In this document: one piece after another, positions 1-6,050 of the stretch
How the letters are laid out: each line of letters opens with the position of its first letter
Numbering within the stretch: position 1 is the stretch's first letter
Origin: an uncultured candidate division Zixibacteria bacterium
Lineage (GTDB): Bacteria; Zixibacteria; MSB-5A5; GN15; FEB-12
Direction of reading: 5' to 3'
Assembly: GCA_913009765.1 (NCBI GenBank)
Contig: CAJVYT010000240.1
Span: forward strand, 1 to 6,730
DNA: 6,730 nucleotides
Position numbers and translations under genes: made by a program
The notes under the pieces: model-generated
What the model saw: the letters and a program-made list of their open reading frames with translations, nothing else
Database searches by the model: none
Told to the model about the DNA's origin: nothing

Positions 1-519
1 TCTGTACCTCCGCAAACCTCAATTTCAATCGCAGGAATGGAAACCAAGATTGATATATCTTCACTTGAGGGCGAAATTCAGATAAAAAACTCATCAGGCT
101 CATTCCATGCTGAATATATCTATGGAGCAGTAACAGTTTCTCAGCCGATTGGCAATATCGCACTGGATTGGATTGAAGGAGATATCAGAATCAAATCAAA
201 CTCTTCCAAAATAAGAATCAAACAAGTGAAAGGTGCTATTGATTTGGCAACTTTTTCCGGCGAAGTTCATATTGAAACAGAACTTGATTCACCAAAAGAT
301 TACTTTATTGAAACTACCAGCGGCAAAGTTATTTTTTCTGTTCCAACTTTAGCTGCAGGAGAATTAAAAGTTGAGACTGAAACAGGGAAAATTGCAACTG
401 AAGTACCGGTTATTATTAAATCTGTTTCTCGGAAAAAATTGGTTGGTACATTCGGAGATGGCGGTCCGACTATTCATATAGTTTCGACTACCGGTGATGT
501 TGATGTAAACCAGTTTTAG
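1..519 (+). CDS. DUF4097-type beta-repeat protein (putative adhesin), 3' part only
   Basis: The reading frame is open from base 1 (it begins SVPPQTSISIAG) to the TAG at 517-519, so this is the C-terminal part of a longer gene starting before the window. The ATG at 37 is internal and has no ribosome-binding site. The visible 172 residues show repeated short beta strands separated by S-G/x-G turns about every 20 residues (SSGSFHAEY, IEGDIRIKS, VKGAIDLAT, FSGEVHIET, TSGKVIFSV, ETGKIATEV). They end with GTFGDGGPTIHIVSTTGDVDV, split here as GTFGDGGPT and IHIVSTTGDVDV, a pattern typical of DUF4097/putative-adhesin beta-helix proteins. Such proteins are usually exported and often lie near ECF sigma/anti-sigma genes, which would be upstream and out of view. 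Molecular function is not established. The gene lies 33 nt before the next one, probably in the same operon. Confidence 0.85.
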   Translation, partial: SVPPQTSISIAGMETKIDISSLEGEIQIKNSSGSFHAEYIYGAVTVSQPIGNIALDWIEGDIRIKSNSSKIRIKQVKGAIDLATFSGEVHIETELDSPKDYFIETTSGKVIFSVPTLAAGELKVETETGKIATEVPVIIKSVSRKKLVGTFGDGGPTIHIVSTTGDVDVNQF

Positions 520-533
520 TTTTTGCTTTTATA

Positions 534-552
534 ATTTACATGGGATGTAAAT
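534..552 (+). promoter_or_regulatory. Perfect inverted repeat abutting the start codon of the bactofilin-like gene
   Basis: ATTTACAT (534-541) and ATGTAAAT (545-552) are perfect 8-nt inverted arms around a GGG loop, and the ATG start follows directly at 553. The only Shine-Dalgarno-like bases (GGGA, 542-545) sit in the loop and first arm base, so a hairpin in the mRNA could modulate translation. Alternatively it could be a dyad operator site. A TATAAT at 530-535 overlaps it but has no convincing -35 box. The repeat is directly visible; any function is inference. Confidence 0.4.
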
Positions 553-1758
553 ATGTCTGAAAGACATTTAAAAAATTTAATATTTGCTCTTACGTTAGTT
601 TTCGTAACGTCAATTAATATATCTGCTCAATCGGAATCTGTTTCTACATCTCAACAAGCAATCAAAACAGATACAATTTTTAATGAAATCTATCTCTCAG
701 AAGATGGTATCGCTGCTGTTGATTCGCAAGGGAATGATTGGTATTACGACTTTAAACAGGACATGTTTGTTACAGGCTTATTGGAGAGAACAGCATTAAC
801 ACGAACAACTCAGGAAGAAATTGAGCCGGTTGAAACAAGATGTTCGGTAAAAAAAATAGTGAAAACATCAACAACAAAAAGTATTGTGATTGATGTTGAT
901 GAGTATGTCGATCATGATATAATTGTCTTTGGGCGAGTGACTGTCAAAGGATGGGTCAAAGGGAGTATTACATCTTATAATAATAAAGTAATTGTTAAAT
1001 CTACCGGTCGAGTAGATGGAAATATCAACGCACCAAAAATAATTGTAAGAGACGGCGGAATTGTTTTGGGTGAACAAAATGAAGACCTCCTGGAATTCTC
1101 AAATCTTCCATCTGAACTACCTGATAATGGATTTTTAGTTATTATGATTATTATGGCTATTTTGTGTGTATTTCTTTTTTTGATTATTGCTCTTATTCCG
1201 GAAAAATTACAAGTCGTTTCAAATTGTTTTAACAGATATAAACTTCGTACGACACTTTTGGGTCTGTTTTTCTTTTTTATGATGCCTTTGGTTATTGCTT
1301 TAGTAGCGATTACAATTATTGGAATCGTAGTTGTCCCATTTGTACCTTTGGTATATGCATTTGCCTCTGTTTTGGGGATTGCTGCTTTCAGCCATACAAT
1401 TGGAAGTTTAGTTTTCGGTAGATTCTTGTCATCAGGTAATCGTATTTTTATGAAATCTTTCTTAGGTTTTGCTTTATTTGCTATTTCTTGGATTATGGGG
1501 ATAACATTTATGACCGGTTCTGAAAACTCTGCGATGTATGGTATTGGTATTTTCTTTTTTGTTGTCTCAATCATATTTTCAATTGTTCCAATATTCGGTG
1601 GAATTGGAGCAGTTGTTCTCACTCGATTCGGAACTCGTTCGTATACGAGTTGGAAAGATATAATTACAGCAAACCCGCAGACCTTCACACCGGCTCCGCC
1701 TCCGATGCCCAAAGGACCGGAAATAAAAACACCACCAAGACATTCAGATAATTCTTAA
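553..1758 (+). CDS. Exported bactofilin-like (polymer-forming) domain protein with C-terminal multi-span membrane region
   Basis: This is a 401-residue protein. Residues 1-26 form a signal peptide (basic start, hydrophobic core, ending ISAQ). Residues 30-105 are an unrecognised extracytoplasmic stretch. Residues about 106-175 consist of short, regularly spaced beta strands with G turns (IVFGRVTVKGWVKGSI, VIVKSTGRVDGNINAPKIIV), resembling the right-handed beta-helix of bactofilins/polymer-forming cytoskeletal proteins. Four to six hydrophobic segments follow (about 193-214, 233-260, 261-290, 299-320, 327-356). The tail (378-396) is proline-rich (TPAPPPMPKGPEIKTPP). Bactofilins are normally cytoplasmic scaffolds; here the signal peptide implies the beta domain is outside the cytoplasm and anchored by the membrane part. 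It may scaffold or organise the envelope, but this is not demonstrated. The start at 553 is chosen because it gives the complete signal peptide; its Shine-Dalgarno (GGGA, 542-545) is weak and lies in an inverted repeat. It sits between two other beta-repeat envelope genes. Confidence 0.88.
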   Translation: MSERHLKNLIFALTLVFVTSINISAQSESVSTSQQAIKTDTIFNEIYLSEDGIAAVDSQGNDWYYDFKQDMFVTGLLERTALTRTTQEEIEPVETRCSVKKIVKTSTTKSIVIDVDEYVDHDIIVFGRVTVKGWVKGSITSYNNKVIVKSTGRVDGNINAPKIIVRDGGIVLGEQNEDLLEFSNLPSELPDNGFLVIMIIMAILCVFLFLIIALIPEKLQVVSNCFNRYKLRTTLLGLFFFFMMPLVIALVAITIIGIVVVPFVPLVYAFASVLGIAAFSHTIGSLVFGRFLSSGNRIFMKSFLGFALFAISWIMGITFMTGSENSAMYGIGIFFFVVSIIFSIVPIFGGIGAVVLTRFGTRSYTSWKDIITANPQTFTPAPPPMPKGPEIKTPPRHSDNS

Positions 1759-1824
1759 ACAATTTTTGAAACAGATATAAATTTATCTCGTATCTTAAGT
1801 AACTCTAATGAAAAAGGATATCTG

Positions 1825-2676
1825 ATGAAAAAAGCAATAATTACATTTTTCTCTTTTGTATTTATGTTTTCAATAGTGTCGGCAGCAAGAATTAAAAAAG
1901 AAACAGAAAAAGTCGACATGAACGGTGCTGATAAAATTATCCTAAAAGGAGAACTTGGAGCGGGTGGATTTAAAATACTGCCTAAGAATCAGGACGAAGC
2001 ATTTATAGCCAATATCTCTTATTATCCCAAAAATGTCGAATATTGGGTAGATTCAAAAATACGTTCAAATAAGTGTTTTATCGATATTGGAAGTGAACGA
2101 ACCAATAAACATTCTATGGACTCCGAAGAAAACAAATGGGAAATAATGCTGTCTAAAAAACACCCTATCGAAATTGATCTTGAAATAGGAGCGTGCAAAT
2201 CCGACTTTGAGCTGGGCGGTATTCCAATTAAAGAACTTTCTTTAGATGTAGGTGCTGCTGATGCATCGATTTCTTTCTCTGAGAGAAACCCAATTCGTTT
2301 AAAGTCAATTGATATTGATGCAGGGGCATGTTCACTTGAAATGCAGGATATTGGAAACGCAAATTTTGAATCATTTAAAATAGAGGGTGGGGCAGGGTCA
2401 TTTGATTTGGATTTTTTAGGTGATTATGAAGGTGTTTCTCGAATTGATATTGAAATAGGTTTAGGTTCAGCTGATATAGTCTTACCTAAAAATGTTCCGG
2501 TACAAATTCACACTGATGGTTCCAATTGGCTGTCATCAATAGATATTCACAATAACCGCTTAGATGAAATTAAGGATGATTTATATGAATCGGACGATTT
2601 TGAAGATGCCGATAATAAGATTATTCTAACTGTCTCAGTCGGTTTAGGCTCGGTTGATATACGATTTCGCAAATAA
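1825..2676 (+). CDS. Secreted toast-rack/LiaF-like beta-repeat protein
   Basis: This is a 283-residue protein with a signal peptide at residues 1-20 (MKKAIITFFS... ending SIVSA). The start is supported by AAAGGA at 1813-1818, 6 nt before the ATG. The mature part contains about seven copies of a strand-Gly-turn-strand motif: ELGAGGFKIL (43-52), EIGACKSDFEL (120-130), DVGAADASISF (141-151), DAGACSLEM (165-173), EGGAGSFDLDF (187-197), EIGLGSADIVL (210-220) and SVGLGSVDIRF (271-281). The central copies recur about every 22 residues. This is the pattern of the toast-rack/DUF2154 and LiaF C-terminal family, which in Firmicutes takes part in cell-envelope stress sensing, but no LiaF transmembrane region is present. 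Two cysteines (C124, C169) occupy the equivalent turn position of two repeats. An acidic insert (246-264) separates the last copy. The gene is likely co-transcribed with the two upstream genes and is followed by a terminator. A possible separate promoter (TTGAAA 1766-1771, TATCTT 1791-1796, 19-nt spacer) is weak. Function is unknown. Confidence 0.88.
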   Translation: MKKAIITFFSFVFMFSIVSAARIKKETEKVDMNGADKIILKGELGAGGFKILPKNQDEAFIANISYYPKNVEYWVDSKIRSNKCFIDIGSERTNKHSMDSEENKWEIMLSKKHPIEIDLEIGACKSDFELGGIPIKELSLDVGAADASISFSERNPIRLKSIDIDAGACSLEMQDIGNANFESFKIEGGAGSFDLDFLGDYEGVSRIDIEIGLGSADIVLPKNVPVQIHTDGSNWLSSIDIHNNRLDEIKDDLYESDDFEDADNKIILTVSVGLGSVDIRFRK

Positions 2677-2712
2677 ATTTTTACTCTGAATCAGATATTC
2701 AGTAAATATTCC

Positions 2713-2763
2713 GCTTGCCGAAAGATATAAAAATCAATTATAATCTTCGACAGGCTTTTTTTT
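2713..2763 (+). terminator. Rho-independent terminator after the toast-rack gene
   Basis: The arm GCTTGCCGAAAGAT (2713-2726) pairs with ATCTTCGACAGGC (2743-2755), with one mismatch, one G-T pair and one bulged A. An AT-rich loop lies between, and eight consecutive T residues follow at 2756-2763. It is 36 nt downstream of the stop at 2676 and separates the beta-repeat genes from the HtrA pair. Confidence 0.85.
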
Positions 2764-2786
2764 ATATCTATTGAACTTTTCAATAG

Positions 2787-2792
2787 TATAAT
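2787..2792 (+). promoter_or_regulatory. Candidate -10 box for the HtrA gene pair
   Basis: A perfect TATAAT lies 31 nt upstream of the preferred ATG at 2824 and just after the terminator, where a promoter is expected. No good -35 hexamer is present at the usual 16-18 nt spacing; TTGAAC at 2771-2776 is only 10 nt away. Either the promoter depends on an activator or another sigma factor, or the match is chance. Confidence 0.3.
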
Positions 2793-2811
2793 GGTTATGA
2801 TATATAAATTC

Positions 2812-2818
2812 AGAGGAG
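2812..2818 (+). promoter_or_regulatory. Ribosome-binding site deciding the htrA start
   Basis: AGAGGAG lies 5 nt before the ATG at 2824. It favours that start over the in-frame ATG at 2791, which has no Shine-Dalgarno sequence, overlaps the TATAAT box and would place charged residues ahead of the signal peptide. Confidence 0.85.
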
Positions 2819-2823
2819 CATAC

Positions 2824-4197
2824 ATGAAGTTCTTACTTCCGATTATTTTCATCTTTACCTTGTCAGTCTCAGCATCAGACCGAGATGTCTCAATACAAGA
2901 GAATATATATACCGCTCGTGATAAAGTTATGACTGCGTTAGTACATATTCAGCCGGTGATAAAAAATTATGAAACCGGAGAAATGGAAAAACAAGCTATT
3001 ATCGGGTCAGGAATAATTATTCACCCCGATGGGTATGTGGTCACAAATTATCATGTCGCCGGAAAAGCGGAGCGAATTATCTGTACACTTGCAGACAAAG
3101 AAATCGTGCCGGCAACATATATAGGCGGTGATCCTATGACTGATATTTCAGTCATAAAACTTGATTTATCCCATTATAAAAATAAAATCCATATTGCTGA
3201 GTTTGGGAATTCTGATACGGTACAAGTAGGACAGTATGTGATGGCACTTGGTTCGCCACTTGCACTTTCCCGTTCTCTTTCGTTTGGTGTCATATCTACC
3301 AAAGACAGATATTTTTCATCAAATGTCAGACTTCCAAGTGGGGAAAGAACCGGACGATACAATCTTTGGCTACAAACAGATGCTGCTATTAACCCCGGTA
3401 ATTCGGGAGGACCTCTTGTTGATTTACAGGGGAAAATTATAGGTATCAATTCAAGAGCTCAAACCTATGCCAATAATATAGGGTTTGCAATTCCTATCAA
3501 TGTTGTCAAAGCGGTTGTTGCCGAAATTATCGACCATAAAAAAGTTATTCGCTCATGGATTGGGCTGCATTGTCAACCACTTCAAGATTTAGAAGAATAT
3601 TTCGGAACAAATAAAAATTCAGGAGTACTTATATCTTCCATTGACCCTGGGTCACCGGCGGATAAAAGTTTTTTAAAGGCGGGAGATATTATTTTAGAAC
3701 TCGATAACAAACCGGTCTCTGCCAGATTTGTAGAGGAAGTGCCATATTTCTATAATCTGATTGCTCAATATAAACCGGGATCAGAAATTTTATTAAAAGT
3801 ACTGCGTAACGATGAGACTTATAACTTTAAAGTTACGACAAAACAGTTAGGTGATTTACAGGGGGAAGATTTTGAATCTAAAGAATGGGGATTCACTATC
3901 AAAGAAATTACTCGCCAAATGCAGGTCGAAAATCAACTGGAGGATACAACTGGAGTATTAGTTGTTGGTGTGAAAAATGTTGGGGCTGCTGCTGACGGCG
4001 GACTACGTAGACGTGATATTATCAGTAAAATTAATAATACGAAAATTCAGAATTTTGAAGACTTTATTTCGTTATACAATGAGTTAACTATATCGAAGAC
4101 TGAAAAAATTCTCTTAACCATTCACAGATCAGGTGCTACAAGATTTGTGTTGTTAGATTTAAGCAAAGAAAAAGAGAGTGATGTACAAGATGAATAA
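2824..4197 (+). CDS. htrA: HtrA/Deg-family periplasmic serine protease with two PDZ domains
   Basis: This is a 457-residue exported endopeptidase of the trypsin-like S1C (HtrA/Deg) family, which degrades or refolds misfolded envelope proteins. The signal peptide covers residues 1-17 (MKFLLPIIFIFTLSVSA). The protease domain spans about 25-240 with a complete triad: H77 in TNYHVAG, D107 in DPMTDISVIKL and S194 in NPGNSGGPL. The preceding substrate-pocket strand (LQTDAAIN) and the following IGINS and GFAIPI segments are typical. PDZ1 is about 244-340 (carboxylate-binding loop WIGL, then SPADKSFLKAGDIILEL). PDZ2 is about 352-446 (WGFTI, then GLRRRDIISKI). Length and order match DegP/DegQ-type proteins. 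The start at 2824 follows AGAGGAG with 5-nt spacing. The gene follows a terminator and overlaps the next gene by 8 nt, so the two are probably expressed together. The symbol is a family label; the exact Deg orthologue is not resolvable. Confidence 0.96.
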   Translation: MKFLLPIIFIFTLSVSASDRDVSIQENIYTARDKVMTALVHIQPVIKNYETGEMEKQAIIGSGIIIHPDGYVVTNYHVAGKAERIICTLADKEIVPATYIGGDPMTDISVIKLDLSHYKNKIHIAEFGNSDTVQVGQYVMALGSPLALSRSLSFGVISTKDRYFSSNVRLPSGERTGRYNLWLQTDAAINPGNSGGPLVDLQGKIIGINSRAQTYANNIGFAIPINVVKAVVAEIIDHKKVIRSWIGLHCQPLQDLEEYFGTNKNSGVLISSIDPGSPADKSFLKAGDIILELDNKPVSARFVEEVPYFYNLIAQYKPGSEILLKVLRNDETYNFKVTTKQLGDLQGEDFESKEWGFTIKEITRQMQVENQLEDTTGVLVVGVKNVGAAADGGLRRRDIISKINNTKIQNFEDFISLYNELTISKTEKILLTIHRSGATRFVLLDLSKEKESDVQDE

Positions 4198-5617
4198 AAA
4201 AATAATATTTTTCATAACTGTCTGGATTATTTCTGTATGCGGTATACGAAGTATATCTGCTCAATCATTTGATTTTGAAAAATTACAAACAATAGTCGAG
4301 GATGTTTCGGTAGTCATTAATATGAAAGTTGCCTATTCTTTTGGAGCCCATTCCAACGAGCAGGAAGAAAGATATTTAGGAACTGTTGTTTCAGAAGACG
4401 GATTTGTGATATTTAACGGACTTACTCTTGGAGACCAAAGCCCTGTACTGGCTCTGACGGGAATGAATGTAAAAACGATTCCATCGGAAATTACAGTTAC
4501 ATTTTTAGATGGTGTCGAGTATGCTGCTGATTTTATCGGTGTTGACCGGTTTTCAAATATAGGTTTTTTGAAAATTAAAGCTGATGATAAAAAATTCAAA
4601 GCTCTCAAATTTAAAACAGACAAAAATTATCACGTTGGTGAATGGGTTGCACTCTATATGTTATTACCAGACTATATTCAACCTCCTCTTTCTGCTGATG
4701 TGGGAATGATTTCTACTTTGATAGAACTACCCGAAGAATTCCCTCTTATAGTTGGGTTCAATGCCTTGCAGATGACCTCGGTTTTATTTGATGAAGATCT
4801 CAATGCTATCGGTGTTTTAGGACGGCTTACTGATCCGACAAAATCAAACACAGACCAATCCGGCATGGTTGATTCTTTCGGTGCATTTGGAATGCCTCTG
4901 TTGGGTGTGATTACTGAAAAAAGACTTGCTAAAATGATTGCCAATCCTCCTCAAAAAGGAAAAACTGATAGAGGGTGGCTGGGTATTACGCTTCAGGCAC
5001 TTACAACTAAAATGGCAGAATTTTGGAATTTGGATATTACAGGTGGTATTATTATCAATGATGTTGCCAGCAATTCCCCCGCATCTAAAGCCGGACTTGA
5101 AGTCGGTGATATTATTTTTGAAGTAAACGGTCAGCCGGTGGAAGTGAACAAAGAAGATAAAGTTCCGATTTTCCAACGAAAAATTGCCGAGATGGGTCCG
5201 GATGCATCAGTTGAGTTTACGGTATTAAAAAGAACTAATTCAAAAATTGATACGACAAAAGTTCTTGCTACTCTTGAAAAAACTCCGATGACTGCTACCG
5301 ATTCACCGGAATATGAAAATAAAAAGCTTGAGTTTAAAGTGCGTGATTTGGTTTTTACTGACTTTTTATATAATAATTTAGATGCCAATACTTTCAAAGG
5401 TGTTGTTGTTTCTGAAATAAAATCAGGCGGAATAGCAGTAATTGAAGGACTGCAATATGGTGACATTATTCAAAGAATTTCTGACCAACAGGTTACATCT
5501 GTATCCGAAGTTGAAACTGTTATGGATGATTTAGCCGAAAAGAAAGTTGATGAAATTATTTTCTTTGTTTGGAGAAACCAAAAGACTTTATTTGTGAATG
5601 TCAAAACCGACTGGTAG
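4190..5617 (+). CDS. HtrA-like pseudoprotease with two PDZ domains (catalytic triad lost)
   Basis: This is a 475-residue exported protein with a signal peptide at 1-25 (MNKKIIFFITVWIIS... ending SISAQ). Residues about 30-245 align by eye with the protease domain of the upstream gene, but the catalytic positions are changed. The segment matching DGYVVTNYHVAG reads DGFVIFNGLTLG (His to Leu78). The segment matching GGDPMTDISVIKL reads GVDRFSNIGFLKI (Asp to Asn123). The GNSGGPL serine loop is absent between NALQMT and SVLFDEDLNAIGVL. PDZ1 (about 262-362, WLGI loop, SPASKAGLEVGDIIFEV) is well kept. PDZ2 (about 376-472, GLQYGDIIQRI) is kept, but its binding loop is atypical (EFKV, no Gly). ATG 4190 gives the cleanest signal peptide and overlaps the protease gene by 8 nt; GTG 4178 and ATG 4181 are alternatives in the same frame. 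AAAGAGAG at 4171-4178 could serve as ribosome-binding site. The protein is likely a non-catalytic partner, adaptor or chaperone for its neighbour (inference). The frame is intact, so it is not a decaying pseudogene. Confidence 0.92.
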   Translation: MNKKIIFFITVWIISVCGIRSISAQSFDFEKLQTIVEDVSVVINMKVAYSFGAHSNEQEERYLGTVVSEDGFVIFNGLTLGDQSPVLALTGMNVKTIPSEITVTFLDGVEYAADFIGVDRFSNIGFLKIKADDKKFKALKFKTDKNYHVGEWVALYMLLPDYIQPPLSADVGMISTLIELPEEFPLIVGFNALQMTSVLFDEDLNAIGVLGRLTDPTKSNTDQSGMVDSFGAFGMPLLGVITEKRLAKMIANPPQKGKTDRGWLGITLQALTTKMAEFWNLDITGGIIINDVASNSPASKAGLEVGDIIFEVNGQPVEVNKEDKVPIFQRKIAEMGPDASVEFTVLKRTNSKIDTTKVLATLEKTPMTATDSPEYENKKLEFKVRDLVFTDFLYNNLDANTFKGVVVSEIKSGGIAVIEGLQYGDIIQRISDQQVTSVSEVETVMDDLAEKKVDEIIFFVWRNQKTLFVNVKTDW

Positions 5618-5650
5618 TAAAATGTTGGGTTCGGCTTATAGAATTAGTAG

Positions 5651-5671
5651 GGTTGGAGGCATGCCTCAACC
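5651..5671. repeat. Short palindrome 1; possible weak terminator of the HtrA operon
   Basis: GGTTGgAGG (5651-5659) pairs with CCTCAACC (5664-5671) around CATG, with one bulged G. On the + strand it is followed by TTTCATTTG, which could be a weak termination signal 33 nt past the stop of the pseudoprotease gene. It may equally be just one of the dispersed palindromes of this region. Confidence 0.5.
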
Positions 5672-5684
5672 TTTCATTTGTACC

Positions 5685-5703
5685 GACAGGGCATTGCCCT
5701 GTC
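5685..5703. repeat. Short palindrome 2
   Basis: GACAGGGC and GCCCTGTC are perfect 8-nt inverted arms around ATT. The hairpin is GC-rich against the AT-rich surroundings, and it lacks a T-run. Confidence 0.75.
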
Positions 5704-5727
5704 TAAGAGATACATGCACTGGTACCA

Positions 5728-5741
5728 CAACGCTTGCGTTG
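5728..5741. repeat. Short palindrome 3
   Basis: CAACGC and GCGTTG are perfect 6-nt inverted arms around TT, directly after a GGTACC palindrome (5721-5726). Confidence 0.6.
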
Positions 5742-5786
5742 GGTTGAAATAATCTCATAGATTTCAAGTACAATATTCTCTATCCC

Positions 5787-5856
5787 TTGATACTTGTGGG
5801 CGGCTCGCCTAGGCGAGCCCTCGTCTGCCCCCTTAATCTATACATATCTTTTATTA
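5787..5856. repeat. Dispersed direct repeat, copy 1, with palindromic core
   Basis: Copy 1 runs TTGAT-n4-GTGGGCGG, then a palindromic core, then CCCTCGTCTGCCC, then a 24-nt AT-rich tail (5833-5856) that is identical in copy 2. The core forms the perfect 18-nt palindrome GGCTCGCCTAGGCGAGCC (5802-5819). Copy 2 lies at 6667-6730 in the same orientation. Confidence 0.8.
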
Positions 5857-5956
5857 ATTTCTTATTATGTTTCATATTTAATGAACGAAGATATCTAACA
5901 GATTGTCAATTATAAAAAAATGGATCCCAGATCAAGAGGCTGTGTCACAATAGGCA

Positions 5957-5999
5957 ATGTCTGTTCACAAACCCACTTCGTGGCTTCAGGAACAGACAT
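5957..5999. repeat. 43-nt two-part stem-loop
   Basis: ATGTCTGTTC (5957-5966) and GAACAGACAT (5990-5999) are perfect 10-nt inverted arms. Inside them CCAC (5973-5976) and GTGG (5980-5983) form a second short stem around TTC. It lies 51 nt downstream of the - strand gene's stop codon, but no T-run follows on either strand, so a terminator role is doubtful. It may be another mobile palindrome. Confidence 0.75.
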
Positions 6000-6050
6000 A
6001 ACATGGAAAGATTAATTAATTAATCGTTAGTATTTACTTGCACTATAACT

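Larger units (their letters stand above)
5618..6050. other. Gene-free, palindrome-rich intergenic region
   Basis: No convincing gene was found on either strand in these 433 bases. The left half (5650-5830) is a run of short GC-rich palindromes in otherwise AT-rich DNA. The right half contains a 43-nt stem-loop (5957-5999) and a 16-nt AT palindrome (GATTAATTAATTAATC, 6010-6025). There is no classical hairpin plus T-run terminator close to the stop codon at 5617. Confidence 0.7.

Noticed and set aside
975..1712. Long open frame of 245 codons on the - strand, antisense to the bactofilin-like gene
   Set aside because: It has no ribosome-binding site and shows low-complexity Ile/Thr/Lys composition without domains. 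It lies fully within a well-supported + strand gene and is explained as a coding shadow.
2791..2823. Upstream in-frame ATG extending the HtrA protease by 11 residues
   Set aside because: It has no Shine-Dalgarno sequence, overlaps a TATAAT box and would spoil the signal peptide; ATG 2824 has AGAGGAG at 5-nt spacing.
4178..4189. GTG 4178 and ATG 4181 as starts of the pseudoprotease
   Set aside because: The putative ribosome-binding site AAAGAGAG would overlap or lie too close to them; ATG 4190 gives a standard MNKK signal peptide. Not fully excluded.
6010..6025. GATTAATTAATTAATC palindrome as a regulatory site
   Set aside because: It is a simple TTAA tandem in AT-rich DNA downstream of genes, easily arising by chance.
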